A DNA stretch of 12,601 bases from Hyphomicrobiales bacterium (GCA_025363375.1 JANYDZ010000363.1:1-12601); one strand, 5' to 3'; positions 1-6,963 are shown, counted from the stretch's first letter. Numbers and translations: made by a program. The notes: generated from the sequence alone by a model not told the origin.

Positions 1-26
1 CGTTGGACGGGTATCGCGCTTGCGCT

Positions 27-1313
27 CTACACCGTTATCTGACCGACGCCCGGCCTGGCTTTCAATCCCTCCTTCGCGCCTTCCTTGAATGCCTGATCAC
101 GCGGCAGCAACGTCGCGGCGGCGCGCACTTTTTGATGTTCCAGATTGACTCCGGGGGGGATTGCGCCTTTTTCGCGAAGCGCCTTGGCCGCGCGCATCAA
201 CCGGTGCCGCGCCATGATGATGCCGTTGTCGCAGCCGACGAGATTTTCCTTGGTGCGGTCGATAATCGGCCCCATGCTTTCCTGAAGCGATCCGTCCTGG
301 ACGGCGATGCCGGCGATGCCGCTGTATTCGCGGCCCTCTTTCTGCGCCTGTCGATCCATCAGGTAATCATTGTCCTTGTTGGCGAGCGGTCGGAAGGTGC
401 CCGGCACATAAGCGCAGTGGACGCCTTTGCCCGCCTGCATGGCTTTGCGTTCGATGTTCGTGAGCGCCCGCGTGGGATGGTAGTCATAACTCCATGCCCA
501 ACAATGCTCGTCGTCGATGGGAATCCAGAAATGCCCGTGCATGGGATGGTCGCCGCGCGGCGGCACCGCGGTGAAACATGGCATCACCCAGGGCGTGATG
601 CGCCAGTAATATTGATTGTTTTCGGCCAAACGCCGGGCTCCGATCAGCAGCCCGCCGGGCGCCTCGACCACCTCGAACACCGGCGCGAGATCGCCGAAAT
701 TGTATTTGTTGCCGCCGGCGCCTTTGAACAGGGGGTCTGAATTGACGTTGCCGCTGTGCAGCCAGGACACGTGGCTCGAATCGATGCCGCCCTCCATGGA
801 TTGGAGCCAATTGCACTCCTGCAGTCTCTTCGAGACGAAACTCTGTTCGCGCGGGACAACAGCGAATTCAAACTCCGGCAAGGGCGGGCGCTTTTCGGCG
901 GGGCCCATATAGGTCCAAAGCACGCCTCCGCGTTCCACCAGGGGATAGGACGTCAATTTGATTTTCTTCGCGTAGCCGGACTCAATTGGCTCCGAGGGAA
1001 CTTCGACACATTGGCCGGTGAAATCAAATTTCCAGCCGTGATAGGGGCAACGCAGGCCGCACGCTTCGTTGCGCCCGAACCACAATGACGCGCCGCGATG
1101 CGGACAAAACTCGTCAATGAGCCCGAAACGTCCTTCGGTGTCGCGGAACGCAATCAATCGTTCTGAAAGAATCTTGACCCGCACCGGCGGGCAATCGTTT
1201 TCCGGGAGCTCTTCCGCCAGCAGGGCCGGCAACCAGTAGCACCGAAACAGGTCGCCCATCGGCGTACCTGGCCCGGACTGCGTCAAGAGTTCATTTTGTT
1301 CCCTGCTCAGCAT
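27..1313 (-). CDS. Rieske [2Fe-2S] aromatic ring-hydroxylating oxygenase, alpha subunit (phthalate 4,5-dioxygenase-like)
   Basis: Predicted terminal oxygenase component of a Rieske non-haem iron system, acting in the cytoplasm on an aromatic or related substrate with electrons from a separate reductase. In a 428-residue protein the Rieske cluster motif is complete: C70-P-H72, sixteen residues, then C89-P-Y-H92-G-W. The mononuclear iron site follows, with N168-W169 and D178, H181 and H186 in the pattern GGIDSSHVSWLH. The third iron ligand is probably the Asp of the later AVQDGS segment. Length and the opening MLSREQNELL fit the phthalate 4,5-dioxygenase branch. The frame stays open upstream to 1388, but I chose the ATG at 1313: it has GAGGAG six bases ahead and gives the family's usual N-terminus. 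No ferredoxin, reductase or beta subunit lies next to it, so the substrate cannot be named. The class is secure; the phthalate label indicates the family only. Confidence 0.92.
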   Translation of the reverse strand: MLSREQNELLTQSGPGTPMGDLFRCYWLPALLAEELPENDCPPVRVKILSERLIAFRDTEGRFGLIDEFCPHRGASLWFGRNEACGLRCPYHGWKFDFTGQCVEVPSEPIESGYAKKIKLTSYPLVERGGVLWTYMGPAEKRPPLPEFEFAVVPREQSFVSKRLQECNWLQSMEGGIDSSHVSWLHSGNVNSDPLFKGAGGNKYNFGDLAPVFEVVEAPGGLLIGARRLAENNQYYWRITPWVMPCFTAVPPRGDHPMHGHFWIPIDDEHCWAWSYDYHPTRALTNIERKAMQAGKGVHCAYVPGTFRPLANKDNDYLMDRQAQKEGREYSGIAGIAVQDGSLQESMGPIIDRTKENLVGCDNGIIMARHRLMRAAKALREKGAIPPGVNLEHQKVRAAATLLPRDQAFKEGAKEGLKARPGVGQITV

Positions 1314-1319
1314 GTTGCG

Positions 1320-1325
1320 CTCCTC
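1320..1325 (-). promoter_or_regulatory. Ribosome binding site deciding the Rieske oxygenase start
   Basis: On the minus strand GAGGAG lies six bases before the ATG at 1313. No comparable Shine-Dalgarno sequence supports the in-frame ATG at 1388, and the extra 25 residues it would add do not resemble the family. This fixes the protein at 428 residues. Confidence 0.75.
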
Positions 1326-1342
1326 GGCAAAATAACCAATTG

Positions 1343-1377
1343 TTCCGATATGCAAGACAGCGTTCCGCATATTGGAA
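1343..1377 (-). repeat. 11-bp inverted repeat in the Rieske gene leader (candidate operator or 5' UTR hairpin)
   Basis: Arms at 1343-1353 (TTCCGATATGC) and 1367-1377 (GCATATTGGAA) are complementary at 10 of 11 positions. The exception is a G/T pair, which could wobble in RNA. The spacer is 13 bp and the arm centres are 24 bp apart. The element ends 30 bp before the start codon at 1313. As DNA it has the size of a dimeric repressor operator; as RNA it would be a hairpin just upstream of the ribosome binding site. No regulator gene is nearby to choose between these. Confidence 0.5.
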
Positions 1378-1388
1378 TACGCAACCAA

Positions 1389-1826
1389 AATGAGGCGGAC
1401 GGACGAAAAGTCTTTGCGTTAGATCAAAGGTCCTGCGATTGCGGCTGAGCGCGCCGAAGCCGATGCAGCCGCTGGCTGCCGGGCGCGAGGCGGCGCGAAG
1501 CCCGCGATTGAACAGATCAGCGGCGCCGGCGCATCAACATTGCGCGCGGTCGATCCGGCGAATGGCCAGCCCAAATGGCCGGGGCGGCCCGGCTGCCGGA
1601 TCAGACTGCATTTCCTCCGCTATCGCCTGCCTTGCCGCCGCCTTCGGCTGGCTGTGTGCCATACGCCGTTCCGGGCGCATCTGGATCGCCTACGATCTGC
1701 GGAAAAGCCGGGCGCGCACAGCTTATGTGATCCAGTAGAGCGCCGGGCTGGACCCTGTGGAGGATTCCGGCTACCTCAAGGCAAGGTCCCGGAGCCAACC
1801 GGGTTTCAGGGTTCAGGGCGTTGCAC
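1389..1826. other. Intergenic region between divergent Rieske and lipoprotein genes
   Basis: About 440 bp between the open frame of the oxygenase and the lipoprotein start. The left end holds the FixK-like box at 1414-1427. The rest is GC-rich, with open frames in several phases but no ribosome binding site, conserved-looking protein or strong hairpin that I can support. One plus-strand frame ending at 1738 encodes a short hydrophobic stretch followed by basic residues, but it has no credible start. No promoter for the lipoprotein could be recognised. Confidence 0.5.
1414..1427. promoter_or_regulatory. FixK/FNR-like box upstream of the Rieske gene
   Basis: TTGC-GTTAGA-TCAA fits the CRP/FNR-family pattern TTG(A/C)-N6-(T/G)CAA known for FixK-type regulators in Alphaproteobacteria. 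The centre is about 107 bp upstream of the Rieske start codon on the minus strand. If it acted at the classical -41.5 position, transcription would start near 1379, just ahead of the inverted repeat at 1343-1377. One short match of this kind can occur by chance. Confidence 0.35.
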
Positions 1827-2450
1827 ATGAGTTTGATCCGGGCGTGGCGCAGCCTTGCGCTGCCGGGCGTTTGCGCGGTTCTGGCCGTCGCAGGCCTTGC
1901 CGGCTGCAATGAAACCGCGGGCGTTCTGGAGCCGCAGGCGGCGCAACCGCGTCTTGTCGCGCGCCCGGGGGTCAGTCCTGCCGGCGCGAGCGTGGCTTTT
2001 GTCACCGTCGAGGGTGCGCCGTCCCTCGTCGTTGCGCGGTTTTCGGAGAAAACCAACGCGGAAGCCGCGCGCCGCGAAGTCGCGGTCGCGGATGCTTCCA
2101 CCGCCCTCTATCTGGTGCGCGGCTATCTCTCGGCTTCCGCCGTCGAGGGCGGCACGGCTTTTTCCTATGTCTGGGATGTCTTCGACAGGTCCCGTCGCCG
2201 GGTGCGGCGCACCGAGGACGCGATTGTCGTCAAAGGCGCCGCCGCCGATCCCTGGGCGCTCGCCAGCGAACAAGCGCTGACAAGTCTGGCGGCCAAAAGC
2301 GCCGATGATCTTGCGGCGATTCTGTCGAACACGCCGGAAGCCGAGGCCGCGGCGCGCGGCGCGCCTGCCGCGACGGCGATCGCCACAAGCGCGCCGGGCG
2401 CGCCATCGACTCCATTGCCGGCGCGCGCGCGCGCCTTTCGCCAGAATTAA
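1827..2450 (+). CDS. Small predicted lipoprotein of unknown function
   Basis: Encodes 207 residues. The N-terminus is a lipoprotein signal: basic residues in MSLIRAWR, a hydrophobic core, and lipobox L24-A-G-C27. The residue after the cysteine is Asn, not Asp, so by the enterobacterial rule it would go to the outer membrane. The mature part is predicted alpha/beta, with a YLVRGYLSA strand at 95-103 and FSYVWDVFD at 112-120. It ends in a low-complexity Ala/Pro/Arg tail from about residue 168. The YLVRGYLSA...YVWDVFD...DPW pattern reminds me of an uncharacterised lipoprotein family of Alphaproteobacteria, recalled rather than searched. The ATG at 1827 is preferred over the TTG two codons earlier; its Shine-Dalgarno (AGGG) is weak. 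The stop overlaps the convergent ABC ATPase gene. Function unknown. Confidence 0.8.
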   Translation: MSLIRAWRSLALPGVCAVLAVAGLAGCNETAGVLEPQAAQPRLVARPGVSPAGASVAFVTVEGAPSLVVARFSEKTNAEAARREVAVADASTALYLVRGYLSASAVEGGTAFSYVWDVFDRSRRRVRRTEDAIVVKGAAADPWALASEQALTSLAAKSADDLAAILSNTPEAEAAARGAPAATAIATSAPGAPSTPLPARARAFRQN

Positions 2451-3544
2451 CCGGCCAGCCATCGACCCGCGTTCACCGGCAGATAAAGAACGGCGACTTC
2501 GCCCGCGGCGAGAGGCTTGTGTCCGGCGTGGAAGGGCGCGTCCACAAAGATGTCGGCGGCGCCCATCTTGAGGCGATAGCGCAGGATGGAGCCCAGAAAG
2601 GCGCAGCCGCGTATCAACGCGGGAATGGCTATGTCGCCATCCGCGCCGGCGCCCAAAAGCGCGTCCTGCGGGCGAAACACGAATTTCGCGCCCTCGGCGA
2701 TGATTTTGTCTTTGGGGACGGGCAGCAGCACCCCTTCGCCAATGTCGAAGGCGCGTTCGCCGCCGCGCGCGATCATCTTTCCCGATACGATATTCGCCGC
2801 GCCCAGAAAACGCGCGACGAAAAGATTTGCCGGATGGGCGTAGATGTCCATGGGAGCGCCGACCTGCTGGACGATTCCCTCGTTCATCACGGCGATGCGG
2901 TCGCAGATGGCGTTGGCTTCCTCCTGGTCATGGGTCACAAAAATCGTGGTGATTCCCAGCCGTTGCTGTAGCGAGCGCAATTCATGACGGACCTCGACGC
3001 GCATCTTCGCGTCGAGGTTGGAAAGCGGCTCGTCGAGCAGCAGCACCTTGGGTTCGACGGCGATGGTGCGCGCCAGCGCGACGCGCTGCTGTTGTCCGCC
3101 GGAGAGTTGCGAGGGCTTTCTGTCGCCGAAAGCGGACAGGCCGACGAGTTCAAGCGCCGCTTCGGTCCTGCGCGCGATGTCGCGGCGCGGAAGGCGGCGC
3201 TCCTCCAGTCCAAAGGCGACATTGCGGCGCACGCTCATGTGCGGCCAGAGCGCGTAGGATTGAAACACCATGCCCACGTCGCGCTTCCACGGCGGCAGTT
3301 GACCGATGTCCTTGCCGGCGATTTTTACGACGCCCGTGTCGGCCGCGTTGAACCCGGCGATCAGGCGCAGCAGCGTGGTCTTGCCGCAACCCGAAGGTCC
3401 CAGAAAAGCGAACAACTCGCCGGGCTCGACGCGCAAGTCGACGCCCTTGAGAATGTGATTGCCGCCGTAGGAAAGATTGACGCCGGCGATCTCGATGTCG
3501 ACGGCCCGGCCGGGCGCAGCCGGGGGATTTGCGCGCGCGCTCAA
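2447..3544 (-). CDS. ABC transporter ATP-binding protein (PotA/FbpC family)
   Basis: Cytoplasmic ATPase that powers the importer encoded just upstream. All nucleotide-binding motifs are present in 365 residues: Walker A GPSGCGKTT at 49-57, Q-loop Q95 in MVFQSYALWP, signature LSGGQ at 147-151, Walker B LLLDEP with D171-E172, D-loop SNLD, and switch H205 in VTHDQEEA. The C-terminal ~120 residues match the TOBE-type regulatory domain of the spermidine/iron/phosphonate (CUT1/FbpC-like) group, which explains a length well above 240. The start is a TTG at 3544 that overlaps the permease stop as TTGA and is preceded by AAGGGAG seven bases away. It is the last gene of the operon. The imported substrate cannot be read from this subunit. 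Confidence 0.95.
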   Translation of the reverse strand: MSARANPPAAPGRAVDIEIAGVNLSYGGNHILKGVDLRVEPGELFAFLGPSGCGKTTLLRLIAGFNAADTGVVKIAGKDIGQLPPWKRDVGMVFQSYALWPHMSVRRNVAFGLEERRLPRRDIARRTEAALELVGLSAFGDRKPSQLSGGQQQRVALARTIAVEPKVLLLDEPLSNLDAKMRVEVRHELRSLQQRLGITTIFVTHDQEEANAICDRIAVMNEGIVQQVGAPMDIYAHPANLFVARFLGAANIVSGKMIARGGERAFDIGEGVLLPVPKDKIIAEGAKFVFRPQDALLGAGADGDIAIPALIRGCAFLGSILRYRLKMGAADIFVDAPFHAGHKPLAAGEVAVLYLPVNAGRWLAG

Positions 3545-5262
3545 TGCGGATCTCCCTTGACCGTCTGGCTTCGCTCAATCGCGAATTGGGCGCCCAGCGC
3601 GCAGGCGCAAACAATAACGACCGCGATCACGCCGAGCGCCGCGCCGGCGCCGCGTCCCGCCGGCGATTGCATGAAGACGTAGATGCCGTAAGCCAGCGGC
3701 GCGTCGGAGTTCGATTGCACCAACAGCAGCGTCGCCGACAATTCGACCGCCGCGGTGGCGAAGGAAGTGACGAATCCCGCGAGGATGCCGCCGGTCATCA
3801 AGGGCAACACGATCCGGCGCAGGGCGCGCCCCGGCGTGGCGCCGAGGTTTTCCGCCGCCTCTTCGAGCGAGGTCGAGATTTGCTGAAGCGCCGCATAGCT
3901 CGCGCGCAACGCGTAGGGGAGGCGCCGCACGGCGACCGCGAGCACGATCATGATCCACAAGGTCGCGAGGGGAACGCCGCCGGGCAAGCGCACATCGTAG
4001 AAGGCGCGCAGATAGCCGATGCCCAGCACCACGCCGGGAATGGCAAGCGCCGCCGTCGCGCCGCGGTCGAGCCAATGACGGAACGGCAATTTTGTGCGCA
4101 GAACCAGCCACGCGATGGCTGTGCCGACGACGATGTCGATGAGGCCGCCGAGCGAGGCGTAGAGGATGGTGTTCTTGACGTAGAGCGCGCTCTGGGAAAA
4201 CACGCGCGCGTAATGGGCGGTCGTGTACGCGTCGGGCAGGGGGCTGAAGGACCAGATCGTGGCGAAGGACAGCAGCAGCAGTCCAATGTGCGGCGAAAGC
4301 ACGAGCAGCAGTATGAACGTGACAAGCGCATAGGCCATGACGGTCTCCAGTCGGCGCATCTTGCGCCGCGCGAGGCCGCCGCCGCCGCGCTGCGCGGTCG
4401 CAAAGTCGGCGCCGCGCGTGACAAGCGCCGCCAGCGCCATGCAGCCGACGGAGAGCGCCACAAGCACGACGGCGATCACGTAGCCCATGGGATCGGCGAC
4501 GCCGATGGAGGTGACGCGAAGATAGGCCTGCGGCGCCAGCATGTCCTTCACGTTGAGCAGCAGGGGCGTCGCCAGATCGTCGAACACCTTGACGAAGACG
4601 AGCGACGCGCCGGCGGCAAAGCCGGGCATGGCGAGCGGCAGGACAATGCGCCGCAACAGACGAAAGCCCGAGGAACCGAGATTTTGCGCCGCCTCCTCCA
4701 TGGAGCGGTCGATGTTGCGCAGACTGGCGGAGAGATTGATCAGGATGAAGGGAAAATAATGCAGAGATTCGACGAAAATGACGCCGTTCAAACCCTCCAT
4801 GAAGGGGATTTTGACGTCGAGCCAGTCGGACAGCAAAAGATTAATGGTTCCGTTGCGTCCAAAAAGCATTTGCAGGGCAACCGCGCCGACGAAGGGCGGC
4901 ATGATCAGCGGCACGAAGCCGAGCGTCTGGATGAGCAAGGCGCCGCGAAATTCAAAACGGGTGGTCAGAACGGCCAGCGGCAGGGCGATGACGCAGGCCC
5001 AAAGCACGGTCATCGCGCCGACGTAGAGCGAATTCCACAGCGAGCGCACAAACAGGTCCGTGCGGGCGAAATCATGGAAATTGACGAGGGTGAACGCGCC
5101 GGTGCCCTTTTCGGTAAAGGCCACGTAGACCACACTCGCCGCGGGCCACATGACGAAGACAAGCAGAAAGGCGGCGATGGAAAGACCAAGCGCGGCTTCG
5201 CCCGCGCGCAAGCCGGCGCTCCCGCGCGCGGAGATTTTCTCTGGCCCGACGACCGCGCTCAT
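3541..5262 (-). CDS. ABC transporter permease, fused two-domain (FbpB-type)
   Basis: Inner-membrane channel of the importer. The 573 residues contain two binding-protein-dependent permease domains in one chain, roughly 75-285 and 355-565, so one polypeptide does the work of the usual two permeases. Each half has its EAA loop, the contact for the ATPase: EEAAQNLGSSGFRLLRRIVLP (189-209) and EEAAENLGATPGRALRRIVLP (467-487). About twelve hydrophobic segments are visible, starting with LGLSIAAFLLVFVMWPAASVV. The basic linker LARRKMRR (297-304) precedes the second half. Fused permeases of this size are typical of iron(III)-type and related transporters. The ATG at 5262 overlaps the upstream stop as ATGA and has no clear Shine-Dalgarno, so translation is probably coupled. 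The frame continues upstream to 5334 inside the binding-protein gene, and I reject that extension. Confidence 0.95.
   Translation of the reverse strand: MSAVVGPEKISARGSAGLRAGEAALGLSIAAFLLVFVMWPAASVVYVAFTEKGTGAFTLVNFHDFARTDLFVRSLWNSLYVGAMTVLWACVIALPLAVLTTRFEFRGALLIQTLGFVPLIMPPFVGAVALQMLFGRNGTINLLLSDWLDVKIPFMEGLNGVIFVESLHYFPFILINLSASLRNIDRSMEEAAQNLGSSGFRLLRRIVLPLAMPGFAAGASLVFVKVFDDLATPLLLNVKDMLAPQAYLRVTSIGVADPMGYVIAVVLVALSVGCMALAALVTRGADFATAQRGGGGLARRKMRRLETVMAYALVTFILLLVLSPHIGLLLLSFATIWSFSPLPDAYTTAHYARVFSQSALYVKNTILYASLGGLIDIVVGTAIAWLVLRTKLPFRHWLDRGATAALAIPGVVLGIGYLRAFYDVRLPGGVPLATLWIMIVLAVAVRRLPYALRASYAALQQISTSLEEAAENLGATPGRALRRIVLPLMTGGILAGFVTSFATAAVELSATLLLVQSNSDAPLAYGIYVFMQSPAGRGAGAALGVIAVVIVCACALGAQFAIERSQTVKGDPH
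3552..3558 (-). promoter_or_regulatory. Ribosome binding site supporting the TTG start of the ABC ATPase
   Basis: On the minus strand AAGGGAG ends seven bases before the TTG at 3544. It lies inside the 3' end of the permease gene. Together with the TTGA overlap it supports a non-ATG start and translational coupling. Confidence 0.65.
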
Positions 5263-6578
5263 CGCGCGAGTTTCAACGCTGCTTCCGCTTTCGACAGGGC
5301 CGTCGCGTATTGCTGTTTGGCGAAGCCCGCCCAACGCTGTTCCAGCTCCGCCTGGCGCGCGGTCTTTTCCTTGGCGCCGGTGAACGCGCCCCGCACTTCG
5401 GCGCTGGCGGCCTGCGCTTCGGTCACGGGCGTGGCGGCGATCGCGTCGCGCGCTTCGGCAAGCAGCGCGCGCGCTTGCGCATTGTCCTTTTTGGCCAGCG
5501 CGGCGGTCGCCTCGTGGATGGCCTTCGTCGCGGCCTTCAGGCCCGCGAGCTGGAAGGTGATGGTCTGGTCGAACAAAGTGTCGACGGCGTCGTTGCGCGT
5601 TTCGGATTTCTCCGCGCTGAAGGAAATCATTTTCGCAAATCGCGCGTCCTTGAAGGGATTGGGATAATCCGCCGGCGCTTTGGCATAGGTCGCCGGGTTC
5701 ACCGGCAAGCGGCGGATCGAGGGTTCAAGCAACACTTCCTGACCGGTCGGCGACAGCAGGAACTCGACGAAGGCTTCCGCGCCGGCGCGATTGGGCGGGT
5801 TGGCCACGATGCCGATATTGGCGGGTACGATGGTTGTCACCGAGGGATAGACGAATTTGACGGGAAAGCCGGCCGCCTGCGACGAGAAGGCGAAGAAATC
5901 GATGACGATTCCAACGCCGACCTGACCCGAATTCACCTGCTCCGGCACATCGAAGCTGCGGTCGGTCACCTGCCGCAGATTGCCGCCGATCTCCTTGATG
6001 GCGCGCCAGCCCTTGTCCCAACCCTCGCCCTGCAGAATGGTTTCAATCGTCAGATGCGTGGTGCCCGAACGCGAGGGCGCGGCAATCGCCACGTGATCGA
6101 AAAAGACGGGTTGGGCGAGGTCGCTCCATTCCTTCGGTTCAGGCAATTTGTTGGCGCGCGCGTAGCGCTCGTTCCACATCATGCCATAACCGGAAGCGGC
6201 AAAGCCGAAATAGGCGCCCGTGGGGTCGTTGATCGGGTAGGACCCGACTTTTTCCGGCAGGCCGGTGATTTTCAGCTGATATTTCATCAGCAGTCCCTTG
6301 GCCTTCAACACTTCGAAAGCGTCGGGGGCGGAGGCCCACATGAGGTCGGTGGCATTGGCGCTTCTGGTTTCCTCGATGAATTTTACGGCGGCGTTGGTGT
6401 TGCGGTTCTGCACTTCGAGGCTGACGCCGGGGAAAGCCTTCTCGAAGGCCTTTTTGTAGGGGTCGGTGACATCCTTGGCGAAGGAAGTGACAATCGTGAC
6501 TTTTCCGGCGGGGGCTTGCGCGAAGGCGGGCGCGCCGCAGGCGAGGGCAAGCGCGGCGGCAATGGCGAGACGAAGCAT
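5259..6578 (-). CDS. ABC transporter periplasmic substrate-binding protein with helical C-terminal extension
   Basis: Periplasmic binding protein that delivers substrate to the fused permease. The 439 residues begin with a Sec signal peptide, MLRLAIAAALALACGAPAFA, cut after A20. Residues 26-325 look like the iron(III)/2-aminoethylphosphonate-type family 1 solute-binding fold: KVTIVTSFAKDVTDPYKKAFEKAFPG at the start, and AGAEAFVEFLLSPTGQEVL at 265-283 near the end. Family members usually stop near 330-350. Here about 110 more residues, rich in Ala, Lys, Glu and Gln, look almost wholly alpha-helical. The ATG at 6578 has AGGAGG four bases upstream; the open frame to 6767 lacks such a site and would bury the signal peptide. 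First gene of the operon. The substrate is unresolved; iron, phosphonate or another small anion are possible. Confidence 0.9.
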   Translation of the reverse strand: MLRLAIAAALALACGAPAFAQAPAGKVTIVTSFAKDVTDPYKKAFEKAFPGVSLEVQNRNTNAAVKFIEETRSANATDLMWASAPDAFEVLKAKGLLMKYQLKITGLPEKVGSYPINDPTGAYFGFAASGYGMMWNERYARANKLPEPKEWSDLAQPVFFDHVAIAAPSRSGTTHLTIETILQGEGWDKGWRAIKEIGGNLRQVTDRSFDVPEQVNSGQVGVGIVIDFFAFSSQAAGFPVKFVYPSVTTIVPANIGIVANPPNRAGAEAFVEFLLSPTGQEVLLEPSIRRLPVNPATYAKAPADYPNPFKDARFAKMISFSAEKSETRNDAVDTLFDQTITFQLAGLKAATKAIHEATAALAKKDNAQARALLAEARDAIAATPVTEAQAASAEVRGAFTGAKEKTARQAELEQRWAGFAKQQYATALSKAEAALKLAR

Positions 6579-6672
6579 GGGCCCTCCTGATGCGAAAGCG
6601 CTGGGAGGAACGCCGGTTGGCTCCCTTGCGGCTCCAGTTTGTTTACACGGGCTTGCGGGAGCGTCCAAGTTC

Positions 6673-6711
6673 CGGGCATGGGCTGCGGGCATGGGCTCGG
6701 GGCATGGGCGC
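6673..6711. repeat. Three-copy 13-bp tandem repeat
   Basis: The core GGGCATGGGC recurs with an exact 13-bp period at about 6674, 6687 and 6700. The unit is close to CGGGCATGGGCTG, and copies 2 and 3 diverge at their ends. It lies about 95-135 bp upstream of the ABC operon start codon. It may be a protein-binding array or a simple slipped-strand duplication. Confidence 0.7.
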
Positions 6712-6829
6712 TTCGCTTTCGCCGCGTGTAAAGACGCGGCCTGCGTTGCGCGCGCATCGCGCCACACGGCGCGCCGCGCTGATATTGGCGCCGCCCTCCT
6801 GCCTCGAAACCGGGGGCACGTATCTGGGG

Positions 6830-6878
6830 AAAAGCTCGATGGCTTTTAATCAGCCTCAGGAGGCCGTACAGAGCTTTT
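6830..6878. repeat. AT-rich inverted repeats with alternative pairings
   Basis: AAAAGCTC at 6830-6837 is the exact complement of GAGCTTTT at 6871-6878 (8 bp). The same left arm can pair over 6 bp with GCTTTT at 6842-6847, with a six-base loop. The two pairings exclude each other. On the plus strand the right arm runs into the T-rich tract TTTTATTCCTTTT, which gives it a terminator-like look, although no plus-strand gene lies upstream. Confidence 0.45.
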
Positions 6879-6937
6879 ATTCCTTTTGACTAGGAGGGTA
6901 GCGGGGCTGTTCTTGATGCGTTCCTGTGGCCTTCCTA

Positions 6938-6963
6938 GCCCCGGGAAACGCTATCCCCGGGGC
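6938..6963 (+). repeat. All-GC hairpin in the prs leader
   Basis: GCCCCGGG at 6938-6945 pairs perfectly over 8 bp with CCCCGGGGC at its 3' side (6956-6963), with a ten-base loop at 6946-6955. No T-run follows on either strand, so it is not a typical intrinsic terminator. It lies 120-146 bp upstream of prs. Confidence 0.5.

Noticed and set aside
1439..1738. Plus-strand open frame ending in a hydrophobic segment and a basic tail
   Set aside because: There is no Shine-Dalgarno or plausible start near the hydrophobic part, the N-terminal part is low complexity, and the other phases are equally open.
3529..5667. A 712-residue plus-strand open frame opposite the permease and the end of the binding protein gene
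   Set aside because: It is antisense to two clearly conserved ABC genes, has a low-complexity Arg/Gly/Asp/Gln composition and resembles no family. Long antisense frames are common in GC-rich genes.
5310..6590. A 426-residue plus-strand open frame opposite the first binding protein
   Set aside because: It mirrors the real gene, is rich in Gly, Arg and His, and has no motif. The minus strand has a signal peptide and an AGGAGG site.
6579..6767. N-terminal extension of the first binding protein to position 6767
   Set aside because: It would place 63 residues before an excellent signal peptide, and the ATG at 6578 already has AGGAGG upstream.
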